Source of the DNA: Haliclona indistincta
Lineage: Eukaryota; Porifera; Demospongiae; Haplosclerida; Chalinidae
Length of the DNA: 64,000 nucleotides
NCBI GenBank assembly: GCA_964017065.1
Contig: OZ024789.1
Coordinates: 4,095,971 to 4,159,970, forward strand
Direction of reading: 5' to 3'
The first letter of the stretch is position 1, and every line of letters begins with the position of its first letter. Position numbers and translations under genes: made by a program. Below, piece by piece: positions 11,140 to 23,500 of this stretch. Under the pieces are notes generated by a model. It had not been told where the DNA came from. It saw nothing but the letters and a program-made list of their open reading frames with translations, and did not search any database.

Positions 11140-12110
11140 GAGACGGTTCTTGGGAGAACCTCATGGAGAAGAGGTTGCTCTTAAAACAAGATGAGAATGC
11201 TTTCCCATATCTTGTAGGAGGCACATAAAGAATGTCATAATTTATAGACCATGATGAGCGGCAGTGTAGGTGGTGAACCGGATGCATGTATATAGTAAAC
11301 AAATCTGTTATAATTGACTAATAGCTCAAGTTCACTACTTGATCTCACTGACATTTCTTTCCTTGCTGTTGGACTGAGCCTATAACTCTAACCCACACAC
11401 GCCCTCATGAAATTTTGAATTTCGTTTAGGAAATGTTATCATGAATAATATAGTTATGTACATAACGTTTAAAAAGATCTCTCCTCATCAATTGGGAACA
11501 AACATGGGAATGTTTGTTACGACAGTTTACACTGACGTCTTCAGCACTTTTCCAAGTGAGCAAACTGAATGCAAGGAACTTTACACTGTTTGAATCATGT
11601 GTGTACATGAATGAATTGCTGGCTGATAAAGTTATGTAGGATATCTGGCTTTGATCAGTGCAGTGGATATAGGGGATTGGTCTTCCACATGCAAGTGGCT
11701 TGTCATGCGAAGAGCAAAAAGATGAAGTGGTTCTTGTATATGTTGCTGTCAAGCCACAAGTATATCAGTTAGGAAAAGCTGCATGTAAATACTTTTTCAA
11801 TTTGGCTTGTTTGACAGTTTTGAGCACATCTGATGTTAATGCATGAACACATACAATGCATACAATGCATACAATGCATACAATGCTTTTAAAGTAGTTC
11901 TTTTGTTTGTCTTAAGCGACTCAAAAACGCAAACAAACCCAGCTTCAGTAATATTATAGTTGTTTATGAGATATCAAGAGTTTGCAGAAAGAATTTTGAA
12001 TTGAGAGTCCGAGTAACGCATTCGGCAGTTATTCCTGTGTCACTAAGACTTAAGTAGATTAAAGTGGTATTGTGTTGGAGACCTTGCAAGACAAAGTAAG
12101 CTGCACTGTA
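11140..12110 (-). pseudogene. NLR fragments of duplication unit 1 (N-terminal and LRR scraps)
   Basis: Sequence at 11140-11260 matches part of the NLR first exon (compare 31390-31470) and its other scrap at 27915-28050. Sequence at 11400-11780 matches the region downstream of the 28.6-kb NLR, and 11780-12110 matches its last LRR exon (compare 28600-28890), minus strand. Frames are broken by small indels, and a decamer ATACAATGC(A) is expanded at 11855-11885. At about 12110-12128 the LRR homology stops and IMMP2L intron-1 homology begins, marking the joint of units 1 and 2. Confidence 0.7.
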
Positions 12111-12129
12111 TGCTGTACTGCCTATTAAC

Positions 12130-13027
12130 CCACACTGCAAGCAGCAAGGGGTAATAGGTCTACAGCTTGAAATTTAGTGTGCAGGATTCACAAAAACTTT
12201 GTCCTTCTATAGACATAAACTTGTGCAATTCTTTTCAGGCTTCTTATCCAGGCAAAATAATTTTTACACCTGATACTATACTGCAAATTAAACCACTTGT
12301 CAATGAACTCAACTCTCTCTCTCTCAACAGCTGACTCTGAATCCCTCTAATTAGTCGAGAAGGAGAACGTACAATGACGTGGTGTGGTTGAGCAGTCAAA
12401 CATCATCCACTGGTCTTCGCCCGGGAGAGATAGTAGCACTCAGGTGAGTGAGACATGCTCTATTATACGAGTGATCACTTTTAGTACGATATCTAGGTCA
12501 CCAGTAGATCCTGGTAATGGTATGCTGAAGAGAGTGATAGCAGTTGAAGGGGAAATGATATGGTAGCTTCAACACATCAAATCCACATTTCAACATGAAC
12601 ATACCATTTACAAACTGAGCACCAGCATGCTCACATTCACAAAACTAACTCCAGTCACTGCGTTATTCTAGTACTCGGTGCTATCATAGACGATATGTGG
12701 TAGTCCCTAAAGGTCACCTCTGGGTAGAGGGAGACAACACACGCAGCAGTCAAGACAGCAACTTCTATGGTCCAGTGAGTTCAGAGATTTACGTGTTCTG
12801 CACAGCACTCACACATCACTTGTAGTTTGTCTATAATTATAGCGAAATTGTTGATGTAGTATTATATGAAATCTTATCTTCCCTCTCTTAGGTATCAGCT
12901 GGTTTGGTGTATGGTAAAGCTACTCACATACTATGGCCTCCCAATCGCTGTCAAACACTATCGCACACTCTATAAAGAACAACAGCAACGCAGAAAGGAC
13001 GGATTATTGCATGAACAGAGATTATAA
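12130..13027 (+). pseudogene. IMMP2L partial duplicate, copy 2
   Basis: The copy begins inside intron 1 (CACTGCAAGCAGCAAG, as at about 6951) and retains exon 2 (12331-12443), exon 3 (12497-12562), exon 4 (12672-12774) and exon 5 (12892-13027). There is no exon 1 with the catalytic serine. Exon 2 has TTG changed to TAG at 12352-12354, a stop codon. Splice signals are mostly kept, so decay is recent. Confidence 0.9.
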
Positions 13028-13494
13028 TCTAAAATAATGTATATTATTATCTACAAAGTTTGCATGCACTTGAGCTCAGTATAAAATCTAATCTAATTAC
13101 GTGTTAGTACATTACATGCATGACATGCTTGCATTACACAACTGAACTGCATTCCGGCCTTCCTTCTTAGCTCTGTAGTATTTTACAACAATTATAGCAG
13201 GCAAGAGCAAACGCAATGATCCATAATACAGCCACAAATGCTGTAAAAATGTACAGTGCTATATCTGAACTAGAATCATCTGCATAATCATCATCATCAT
13301 CATCTGGTAAAAAATAAAGCAAATTGAGCATTGCAGCATTTCACAGCACACAATAATATTTATTTGATGCAAAAAGGGTTGGGCGGAAAACAAGATATTT
13401 AGGTATTAAGATATCACACCATATACCTATCATAAGGTATCAAGATATTTATTTAAGCTAGGATTGGGCGGAAAACAACATGGCGGCTACACCA

Positions 13495-13860
13495 TAGATA
13501 TTATTATTATTATTGCCTACGGACTGGGCCTGGAGTTGGGCACTAGCTCACGTGAGCGCTTAGTAACAATACATTTAGGTGCATACACTCCGCGTTGCGC
13601 TTGACCTAAATGCCGCAATACATTAGCGAGCGGCAGAAAGTCATGAACTTTGTGTGCCTCTACTGCAAGTACGAACTATTTTTAGTGTACGCTGTTGCTT
13701 TATAATTGTTATTCACGTTGATCGATGTGACGTAGGCATGTTTTCGGCGCTTAGGGCGATACTGAAGTGCAGAATTCATACTTGCTAGTGACCTTTTTTG
13801 TGTACCTCTGGACGCAACATGACGAATCTCAGTATGCCCGTAGGCAATTATAATATCTAT
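13495..13860. mobile_element. Nonautonomous DNA element with terminal inverted repeats
   Basis: The ends TAGATATT...TTGCCTACGG and CCGTAGGCAAT...AATATCTA are inverted (13495-13522 and 13839-13859). GGCTACACCA is duplicated exactly at 13485-13494 and 13861-13870, a clean target duplication. No transposase is present. Confidence 0.8.
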
Positions 13861-13870
13861 GGCTACACCA

Positions 13871-14623
13871 GAGATTATTAATACTACGTAACCGGGATAA
13901 GAAACTGCGACAATCTGGTGTCACTATGCGCGTTTTGCTTGTAATGACGTCATTCTCGTGAAAATGTATTACAGCATTCAGTGACTCAGTCAGGCGCCCG
14001 GTCCACACGCACGAGCTTTTTTCGTTAAAAAACTATGGTTGTAGACTAGTTGCAGAGCTTAAATTATGACATTTACACAATGCAATAATCCACCTAACAA
14101 AAGATACTGTGAAAGTGAATACCAGGACAACAGATTCTGTACGGTTGTGTTCACAAAAGTGGGACCAAAAAATGGCTTCAACCGTCGCTGGTGCGAATCC
14201 AAAGCATCAAGGAGCACAAAATGTATCTATTTACACGCACCAGTACTCGAACTTTACAATAAACTAGGCAGGAACTGCAATAGGCATCTCACGAAGTCAT
14301 GGATGTGTTTATAAACTATCTTTTACATCGCCACGCACACACAGATTTTGCCTCGTCAACATGACACGCGCCCGTCGTCTATAGCCAATAAAACCTTGAT
14401 AGTCTTCGACTAGGAGACACTAGTATTGAAGAAACGCGCTCCTTCCGTCCCAAGAGCAAGTGCGAGCAAGAGAGCAAGAGTTCATACGAACTCCGTATCG
14501 TGCGCGTTACTGAGTTTGTGGTTGTTTGACGAAACGCGAAACGCGCATGGGTACACCACTTGCAGTACATTTTGATTGACAGTTTCTTATCCCGGTTACA
14601 TGTACGTAGTATTAATGATCTCT
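13871..14623. mobile_element. Nonautonomous DNA element with about 40-bp terminal inverted repeats
   Basis: The left end reads GAGATTATTAATACTACGTA then ACCGGGATAAGAAACTG, and the right end is its complement near 14580-14620. GGCTACAC occurs on both sides (13861 and 14624). It abuts the preceding element, so the same target sequence was hit twice. A second copy with about the same ends lies at 21890-22632. The interior has no transposase. Confidence 0.8.
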
Positions 14624-14639
14624 GGCTACACTTAGGCTG

Positions 14640-16440
14640 AAAACAATAATTCACGTATATCTTGGCTTTTGACGACATCCGGCAGTAGTATTTTAACTAC
14701 CTAGGAGCTATCCTATAAGATGATGTAAGCGCTTGCAATAATTAGTCTACTAATAAAGACTATAAGAGCAGTTGCTATGGGCATGACAAAATGGCGCCTC
14801 GCCTGGAGGCACCAAGTACGGCACTACAATAATATCTTCGCCGTACGGGCGTTTCAAGCGAATCTAACGTTCTGAAGCTCCTTGGACGATTTGTGCGATT
14901 ACAAAGAAACCTTTAGAAGCAAAAGAAGCCAGGTCTAAGGTGGTAAACCAGTGTTCACGTGGTCACCCGTTTGTTCATCTTCTTCAGTTCTTCAGAGAGT
15001 CTAGCACAGTATAGTGAGCGAACCAAACACAACTAAACGCACACAGAAGCAATGCTACCTATGACCATCAATGCACCTGATATCTTTTTAGGCCTAAAAC
15101 ACTGGGAGAAGCGAGTATTTCCAGAAAAAACAGCGATTTTTGGTCCATAAGTTAACAGACTCCATTCCATGCATTCTGCTTCAAATCCGTTAACCCTTTA
15201 AGCCCTAATGACGCAATTTTGCGTCATACATACTTCAGACAGCATAACTTAATGAAAAAGTGCTAAAATATCCCAAAATTAAGCCAAATCAAAGAATACA
15301 AATAACCGCAAAAAATTGACCGGTTTTCGGCGCCCCCCCCCTGCGCTAAACGTATTGGCTTCGGCATTTCTATGGCTTTAGTGCAAAATTCAAAACATTT
15401 TAGGGAAAACAAAATGGCTGCCAAGAAAATTTGGACATTTTATGGCTTCGGGTGCTCGGAAAACACATTTTTGCGCATTCTCTATGATCTGGGCTACATT
15501 TTACATTGAGGAAACCACTGCTATTTACATGTACTTTTCAGTAGCCAGCCCCAAAGTACTAACTTTGAGCAAAATTTGACGAGGTCGCTGCACTTTATCG
15601 TCTTCAATTTCGAAGTGGGAGGGGCATATCGACCGACTTGAGTGTGGGCAATTGCGGCTACTCACTGGCATAAAAGGACGCAAATTTGAGACCAGTAGCA
15701 CAAAAGACACACGAGATATTCACGATAGAAGTGGTCAGCATTTACGAGGTTAAAATTTCAGCAAGATAATTTAGTAGTTAAAGGGTTAATAGGTTACGCC
15801 TACTCGCGCACGCCCGTGTATGTAATTATTCTAATACAAGCGCACCTTAGTACAAATGGCTTGGAACGCTAGTGCTGCTTCCACTAGCAGTTTTCACAGC
15901 AGACAACGAGCAAATCTTTACTGATTTGCCTGTCAGGCTTGGTAAGAAAGCTAGCTTAAGCTTAGCTAATGTTGCATGATACGTGTTGCATGTAGTGCAG
16001 AGCCGATCAAGTGTATAGTCACTCCGCAGTGTAGAGTGTAGTGCTACCTCCCTAAATTAACTGCTTTCTATAGTTGTAGTTAATTTAATAGGGAGGTAGC
16101 ACTACACTGCTATTGTTACAGTCCTTTTTATTTTAAATCTTGTTTACTTACTGTCTTACATAAGTTCACAACTTCTTGTTTCCATACTTTTCGATACATG
16201 TACCAACCCTAAATCTCTTTCATTTTTGTTGAAATGTTTTTATTACTTGTATTAATTAATTTGATGCAAAAAGTGATAAAACTTACGAATAAGCTAAGGT
16301 AAAAAGAGACAGAGTTTAATCCAAAAATTAGTATCCTGTCTCACATGCCCACAATTTGCGTCAACTTCAGCTTTTAACTTATTCTATTTCAAATTTTAAG
16401 CAAAAAATGTGAAAATTGAACCCTGTGATATTATTCATAT
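14640..16440. other. Repeat-derived filler in the SVP-B intron
   Basis: No gene is seen. A segment at about 15193-15790 has inverted ends (TAACCCTTTAAG and TTAAAGGGTTA) and a small hairpin around ATGACGCAATTTTGCGTCAT. A hairpin with GTAGTGCTACCTCCCTA / TAGGGAGGTAGCACTAC arms lies at about 16038-16107. Confidence 0.55.
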
Positions 16441-18815
16441 TAGCTAGTTGTACGGTAAAAGCGTACCTGTGGTTGTATCTCCAATGGTCGTGTTCAAAGT
16501 GAACTGATTGGAGGCACTCTGGCCTTGTATTGAGATGTAAATCGTGATGTTGGTGAAGTTAACTATTTTAACACTGCCAAATGTATCTGTTGTTACAAAT
16601 ATCTCTGGTCTGCTGTTTGAGAGCTTGAAGTCATAGAATGCTTCGTTGGGATTCTGTATCTTGTTGGAACCGTAAGACACAATGGCACCAACTGTCACAT
16701 CAATGCTTATTGTCAAACCATCATCAGGTAAAGGAAGCTGGATAAAGGTAACTTCATTTTGCTGTAAAGTGCTTGTGATAGCTTGTCCAACTTCAGAAAC
16801 TGCTGGAGCTGTGAAAGAAACAAGTACATGTACATGAGCATGTGCTGGTATCCATAATGTACTGCCTATAAATCACTACAGAAGTTTCAGTATTCACTGC
16901 ATAGTGCATGTGAGGGAATATCTGTTATTACATGCGAGTAACCGGCCTATGATAATATAGCTATTATAGCTTACTACTGTGAAGCTCATGATTTATTATT
17001 ATTGACAAACCTGTGCATGCTTCGCTGTTCAAAGTCTCCTGTAGTGATTGTAAATCTGAAGTGCTGAATTGTTGCAATAAGCGAACATACTGACTATCAG
17101 GATCAGAAGCAATAGCAGATAGTTCCGTCATATCAACATTGCTTCCAACCCCAACAGCATAGCTGAGTATCTTCTCTGAGTGAGCCATTTCAGCAGCTGC
17201 AATTGTAGCAGTTGGACTGCTTGATTGACCATCGGTGACCACGATAGCAATGCGTGGGATTCCACTTGATACTGGTCTAGCACCATAGGAAGTGTTGAAT
17301 TGTTGAATGCAAGTCAGTATAGCTGCATCGGTATTAGTTCCACCACCAGAGTATGGAATAGTAGCTATTGCTTGCAGTAGTGATGTACTTGTCATGTATG
17401 TGTTGAGACTGAACTGTACACTGGCACTGCTACTGTATACAATAACACCAACTCTTGTCTGATCAGGTCCTATGTTCAAATTTTTGACAACATTAGCAAC
17501 AAGGTTTCACATCAGTTGAAAGTTAACAGATCCAATACTTCCAGAGGCATCAAGCACAAAGATTAGATCAATTCCATTTCGGCATTCTGAGTAAAAAATA
17601 CATAAATCAATAGTGCTTATAAAAAGACACTGACAACACATCTTGCATATAAGCATCCAGTTTCATGTTGCAATAGCAAACTCCATTGCACAATTCAGGG
17701 GAGTTGTTGTGGTGTACACCAACAAAATTTATTCACACCCAATACATATAGATAAGATAACAACAAGAGTAAATTTACTCTCGATAACAAGAGTACCTAT
17801 CCAAACTGGCATACTCATGTGACCCTTTGTCCTCTGGTCAGGGGTTTATTATACATTATGTGGGTTATATTTGGGATTCAGTAAGTGTATATTATAGAGG
17901 GATGAGGGGTGTCCTCTAAGAGGGGTTCCACTGTATATAATCAGCTATATAATCGAATGCTGCTCATGTCTCAATACTATTGTATTGACCAAAATGTAGT
18001 TCTGAGTCTGCATGCTATGCTGTATTAAATTTCTCTGACACTGTACAGCATCACTATATACAGTACTCTGTTAACCATGTCACTGCATTGCAGTTCATAT
18101 ACAACCACTCATGATCATACCAAAAACAGCAAAATTTTCACCTGACTAGCTAGCGGTCACAAGAATGCAATTTTGCTTTTTACAGCTAGCTACATGTAGC
18201 TATATCAGAGCTAGAGATACCTTTATTTTCCATCAATGCCGTCACATCATTGATAAACTTCTGCACCGTTCCTGCACCAATCTTGTTATAATAAAGTTTC
18301 CAGTAATTTGCTTGTTGCGCAATTTCACTAGCAAATGGTATTTCTTGTGGAACATTAGACAAAAACAGTCGTGCAGCAAGTCCAGAGTAAAGAGGTTTAC
18401 GCAGATCGTTCCAAGTCACACTAGACCAGTCGATGTTTAAAATTTCACGAATTTTTTCATGTTTTTGAGTCAGAGATGGATGAGAGAGACTGTCTTTGGT
18501 AGCAAGAAATGCAATTTGATCAACTTGCCATATCCCGCCGTCGTATCCAGCTCGATAAGTTCCCTGATCATTGCCATCCTTCGACTCAACGTAAGCAATC
18601 CTGCGAAGAAACGATCGATCGTCGTCAAATATTCTTGTCTGATGAATCCTGGCGACTACAGCCTCGACAACATCTTCACCAGAAGCTCCTGCACGAATAG
18701 TTTGATCGCTGCCTTGACCAACAGACGGGCTGATGCAGAGTGCTGAGAGGAGAAACGTGGTCACAATCAGATTCACAACCGCCATGCCGTACAGCTCGTG
18801 CCCAAGGCTGCTTAT

Positions 18816-18882
18816 ACAGCGGTTTTCACGTTTCTTGCAAAATTTGAGTCGAATTTTGCAAGAAGCGTGAAAACCGCTGTAA
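18816..18882. repeat. Hairpin immediately upstream of SVP-B start codon
   Basis: ACAGCGGTTTTCACG and TTCTTGCAAAATT recur as their complement after a 7-nt loop, a stem of about 28-30 bp. It sits about 30 bp 5' of the SVP-B ATG, where the other family members have ordinary promoter or 5' UTR sequence. Confidence 0.75.
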
Positions 18883-19009
18883 AAGACAGTAGACCGGAAA
18901 CAGGATGTTGCATATTGGTCACCCACGTGGACTCGTCATTGCAGGTCAGTGATAAGAAAACTGGTAAGACCAGACTAGTCCTTGCAGTACTGTAGATTGC
19001 TTTCAAATA

Positions 19010-19467
19010 CTATTGCAGATAATTATTGCAACTACATGTAACAGCACTGGGAATGTTTTGAGAAATGTCATGTTTTAGAGAATGGTTTGAATTAAGAACT
19101 TGAGCAATGTACTCTGCTCCAATCTTTTATTAGTCATTCTGCTAAGATAGTACTGTACATGTTGAAGACTGGAGACCGAGTCAAGCCAAGTGAGTTCTAG
19201 AATTTGGGATCGTCTGATAGATCAAGAATCTGATGTTTAAATGCCTTGATAGTCTGGGGCATTGTAGTAAGTGTTTGATGTGTATGTGTCGATGATGACA
19301 AGACTTGAGTTGCTTATTTCAAGCTTGGAAAGCCGGTGACGGTTTGTTGTTAGGACCTCTGCAAACACCGTCTGCAAACATTTTTTGTGGAGAAAAGTTG
19401 AAATGCTGATGTCTGATGACTTTAGAGAGGAGTTGCTAAGAGTTGCATTTGTCTTATTATGGCACAA
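19010..19467 (-). pseudogene. NLR leucine-rich-repeat fragments of duplication unit 2
   Basis: Minus-strand frames give GAEYIAQVLNSNHSLKH (about 19050-19120) and LQTVFAEVLTTNRHRLSKLE (about 19310-19370). These have the LRR cadence of the NLR at 28.6-29.5 kb (compare GAECVARALNSKFFLQTLD). They are interrupted and too short to function. Their place, after SVP-B and before the third IMMP2L scrap, is what the three-unit duplication predicts. Confidence 0.6.
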
Positions 19468-19594
19468 GACATTTATTTTAGAACTTCCTGCCTGTTTACT
19501 ATTAATTATACTTTACAGCAGAATATTAATCCATCATGTGCTAATAAAGTTAACTTGCATGTCACTTTATTTTGTTAGAAGATGTAAATAAAAT

Positions 19595-19850
19595 AGACCA
19601 TTCATCCTACATCAGTGGCTGCACATAAGACCTCAGTCAACATCAGCATTCCTGGCCTATAGCCAATAAACCAGCCACTGATTTAGGGATGCATGGTCTA
19701 TTATCCAGTCAATCGTGTTACCATTCCGTGCTAGTTCCTTGTTGGTTTACATTGTGGACTAGTGGCAGATTTCTTCATCCCTACATTCCTTTTATTTCGT
19801 TAGAAATCTTTTTCAATTTCTTCAAATCATAGATTGGAGTGATCAAGCAT
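19595..19850. repeat. Foldback element fragment, family FB1
   Basis: Contains GTCAATCGTGTTACCATTCC, TTGTTGGTTTACATTGTGGA and CCCTACATTCCTTTTATTTC. The same block is found in inverted pairs at 26190-26710 and 45115-45500. Confidence 0.65.
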
Positions 19851-20004
19851 ACGCATTATAATATCCTATACTCAACTACAAAACAAAAACCTGTTAATCC
19901 TATTAAGATAAGAATGACACTGATGATATCCTATTCTGAGTGATCATTTTGTGTATGTGTTTGCTGCATGTCTAGCCATCAAATTAGGTCACTCATAGAT
20001 CTAG

Positions 20005-20302
20005 CTGATGCTATGTTGAAGAGAGTGATAGCAGTTGAATGACATACGTATGGTATATCTTGTGCAAATTTAATAACTCATGGCATTCACAAACTAAGAA
20101 ACTATAATTTTTATGCCTAGCGAAATTTTTGATGTAGTACAATATGAAATCTCGTCTCTCTTAGATATCAGCTGGTTTGGTGTATGGTAAAGCTACTCAC
20201 ATACTATGGCCTCCCAATCGCTGTCAAACACTACCTCACACTCTCACTAAAGAACAACAGCAACGCAGAAAGGACGGATTATTGCATCAACAGAGATTAT
20301 AA
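20005..20302 (+). pseudogene. IMMP2L scrap, copy 3 (parts of exons 3 and 5)
   Basis: A degraded exon 3 core (TTGAAGAGAGTGATAGCAGT, about 20014-20033) and a nearly complete exon 5 (20165-20302, ending TTATAA as in copy 2) remain. Exon 4 and its flanks are deleted. It marks the left side of duplication unit 3. Confidence 0.85.
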
Positions 20303-20517
20303 TGTAAAATATGTTTCATCAATTTTACAAAGTTCTCATGCACAGCATACTATCTAGTCACATACTATCACATACTATTGCATACTATCTATCCAGCATA
20401 CTATCAGCATACTCAGCATACTATCTAGTCACATGACTATATGTGTTATTTATCATTGCCACTCGGCAATGATATGTAGGGATGTACCTTATATGTATCA
20501 TGCATGACATGCTTGCA

Positions 20518-23500
20518 TTACACAAACTGCATCCTTTTCTTCCTAATGTAGTTTATGATAACTATGCAGGCAATGCCAACCACAATAATCACTGCTCCAA
20601 CCAGAATTGCTCCACCAATGTACAGTGCATCTGAGCTAGGAGCAGCTGCATGGTAAAAAATAACAAATTTTGCAAATTGAGCATTGCAGCATTTCACAGT
20701 ATCTACACAAAAAGCAAAAATGTGAAAATTGAACCCTGTGATATTATTCATAGTTATTAGCTAGTTGTACAGTAAAAGCGTACCTGTGGTTGTATCTCCA
20801 ATGGTTGTGTTCAAAGTGAACTGATTGGAGGCACTCTGGCCTTGTATTGAGATGTATATCGTGATGTTGGTGAAGTTAACTATTTTAACACTGCCAAACG
20901 TATCTGTTGTTACAAATATCTCTGGTCTGCTGTTTGAGAGCTTGAAGTCATAGAATGCTTCGTTTGGATTCTGTATCTTGTTGGAACCGTAAGACACAAT
21001 GGCACCAACCGTTACATCAATGTTTATTGTCAAACCATCATTAGGTAAAGAAAGCTGGACAAAGGTAACTTCATTTTGCTGTAAAGTGCTTGTGATAGCT
21101 TGTCCAACTTCAGAAACTGCAGGAGCTGTGAAAGAAACAAGTACATGAGCATGTGCTGGTATGCCTATAAATCACTACAGATCATAGTTTCTGCATTCAC
21201 TGTGAGAGAAAATCTGTTAAGGTGGAGGGTACACTGATTTTTAATGATCTTTGTTCTACAATCACGGATCCCGATCACTGTCAAGAAGCGAACAATATCT
21301 AGTCCCATCTGACACTGACCTTGCTCTAGTTGAGGGCAGGGTTCACTTTTGACTTTCTTATCATCTGCTATAAAAATTTTTCTTTTATCTTACACTTTTA
21401 AACCTAATTCCATTGTATCATGAACACTTACCTCAAAAAATATTTTTTATGATCTTCAAAGGATCATCACTTTCTAATTGTAAAACTATATGCAGTTTTC
21501 AGAGTTTATAACCTATAATTCAAAAACGTTAACAGTATTGAATTTTGCAAAACAGATAATTAAATCTTATAGAGAATGTTGTAATGAACATGCAGCGTGA
21601 TTCTGAAGTCGAACAGCAACTTCCTCAGTAAATGAGACGTAAAAAAATAAAGTTGTCCGCGCACTTTTTCACATGAAACAGTTTTCTAGACTTTGTCGCT
21701 TACACGAGAGTTTATTCGACATAGAAACTATCCAGATCGAATTTCTTGTTTGTAGGGTAGACAATTCTCGTATTCTTGTCTACAAGACTTGTTGAAATAA
21801 CCTACTGTATAAAGCACAGTAACCTTGAACGCGTGCGACGGCCGGCATTCTTTACGCCAGTAGGCGAACACTTGTGAATAGTTGTGGCAGAGATTATTAA
21901 TACTACGTAATCGGGACAAAAACTGTGACAAATCTGGTGTCACTATGCGCGTTTCGCTTGTAATGACGTCATACTCGTGAAAATGAAATGTATTACAGCA
22001 TTCAGTGACTGGGTCAGGCGTCCGCCTGTAACGTGATGTACGAGCTTTTTTCGTTAAGAAAAACCTGTGGTTGTGGACAAGTTACAGAGCTTAAATTATG
22101 ATATTTACACAATCCAATCATCCACCTAACTAGAGATACTGTGAAAGCGAATACCAAGTCCACAGATTTTGTACGGTTGTGTTCACAAAAGTGGGACCAA
22201 AAAATGTCTTCAACCGTCGCTGGTGCGAATCCAAAGCATCAAGAAGCCCAAAATGTATCTATTTACACGCACCAGTACTCGAACTTTACAATAAACTAGG
22301 CAGGAACTGCAACAGGCATCTCACGGAGTCATGGATACATGTGCATGCGGTTTACTTTTACATCGCCACGCACACAGATTTTGCCTTGTCAACTTAGACA
22401 CGCGCCCGTCGTCTATAGCCAATAAAACCTTCAACTAGGATACACTAGTAGTGAAGAAACGCGCTCCTTTCGTCCTAAGAGCAAGTGCTAAAGCGAGCAA
22501 GAGTTCATACAAACTCCGTATCTGCGCGTTCTTTGTGGTTGTTTGACAAAACGCGAAACGCGCATGGGTACACAACTTGCAATAGTCTACATTTTGATTG
22601 ACAGTTTCTTATCCCGGTTACGTAGTATTAACTAGTACATTCATGGAATGGCAGGGGCGAGCCTGAGCATTGATATAATTTAGCCTTGTTAGTGTATAGT
22701 TGTCTATATACATTTAATTATTATTTGCACCAGGTTATGTAGTGAGTCCAGACTTTAGTAGATAAGTCTGTATTATGTTTAGACCTGTTTCACCACAGAT
22801 TTTTGTGCTATAATGTTAACATTTTTTTGTTGATGGTGAATAGAATCAATAGTTTGGTTACGTTCAGATATGGTGAACTTTCTCAACTATCTCTTGCTGG
22901 ATGAGTGTGTTCCTTGTCTATAGGCGTCATGTGAACAATGTACCTGGAAGATGTGATGAGTAGGGTTCCTTGGTCTCCTCACTCACTGCAGGCGGCTCTA
23001 CTGCTATCACACACGAGCTCATTAGACGTACCTAAGTTACTGTTTGCTCTGTTGCAGCTACTGCTTTCCGCCGGCGTCTCCGGTAGGCCCTTTGATATTC
23101 CTTTTGTTGCTCCAGTCGTCTGCTTCCACGTTGATCGGGTGACTCTGCCTCTCGTCGTCGCTTTCTGGTAGCGGCCTTGTCGTGTAAAAGTTTTTGCTTT
23201 TTAGGTGTCTCTGATCTCTGTTGTTGTCGTCCCTGAGTCATCTGCTGGACTGCATCATTGCCAGAATGCCAGGTATCTTGTTTGAAACCAAGCGCCAATT
23301 ATAATGTGCGCACGTGCTAAAAAGGGCGATTCCTAGTTATCGGGAACACTGAAAACGACAAACGCTACCCCGTGACAGATAGATTGATAGATACATTCCC
23401 CGCCGCGTGGGCCATTGTGTCAATCAATGTGGGGCTCGCTCAGGCTCGTCCCAATAATCTCTGGTTGTGGTAACCACAGCAATGAATAATTTACAATGTA

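Larger units (their letters stand above)
13167..18785 (-). pseudogene. SVP-B: SLT-VWA-PPC family member with a nonsense codon
   Basis: The paralogue closest to SVP-A and SVP-C. Exon 1 is 18785-18221 (signal peptide and SLT-like domain, open), exon 2 17586-17011 (VWA, 576 nt as in the family) and exon 3 16808-16467 (PPC-like, open). The likely tail exon, about 13281-13167, has a divergent membrane segment (IFTAFVAVLWIIAFALACY). The VWA exon has TGA at 17507-17509 where SVP-C has CGA (the Arg in LMRNLVANVV), a C-to-T change at a CpG, so the product would stop at the start of the VWA domain. The last intron is swollen to about 3.2 kb by transposable elements. A truncated secreted SLT-like product remains possible. 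Confidence 0.8.
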
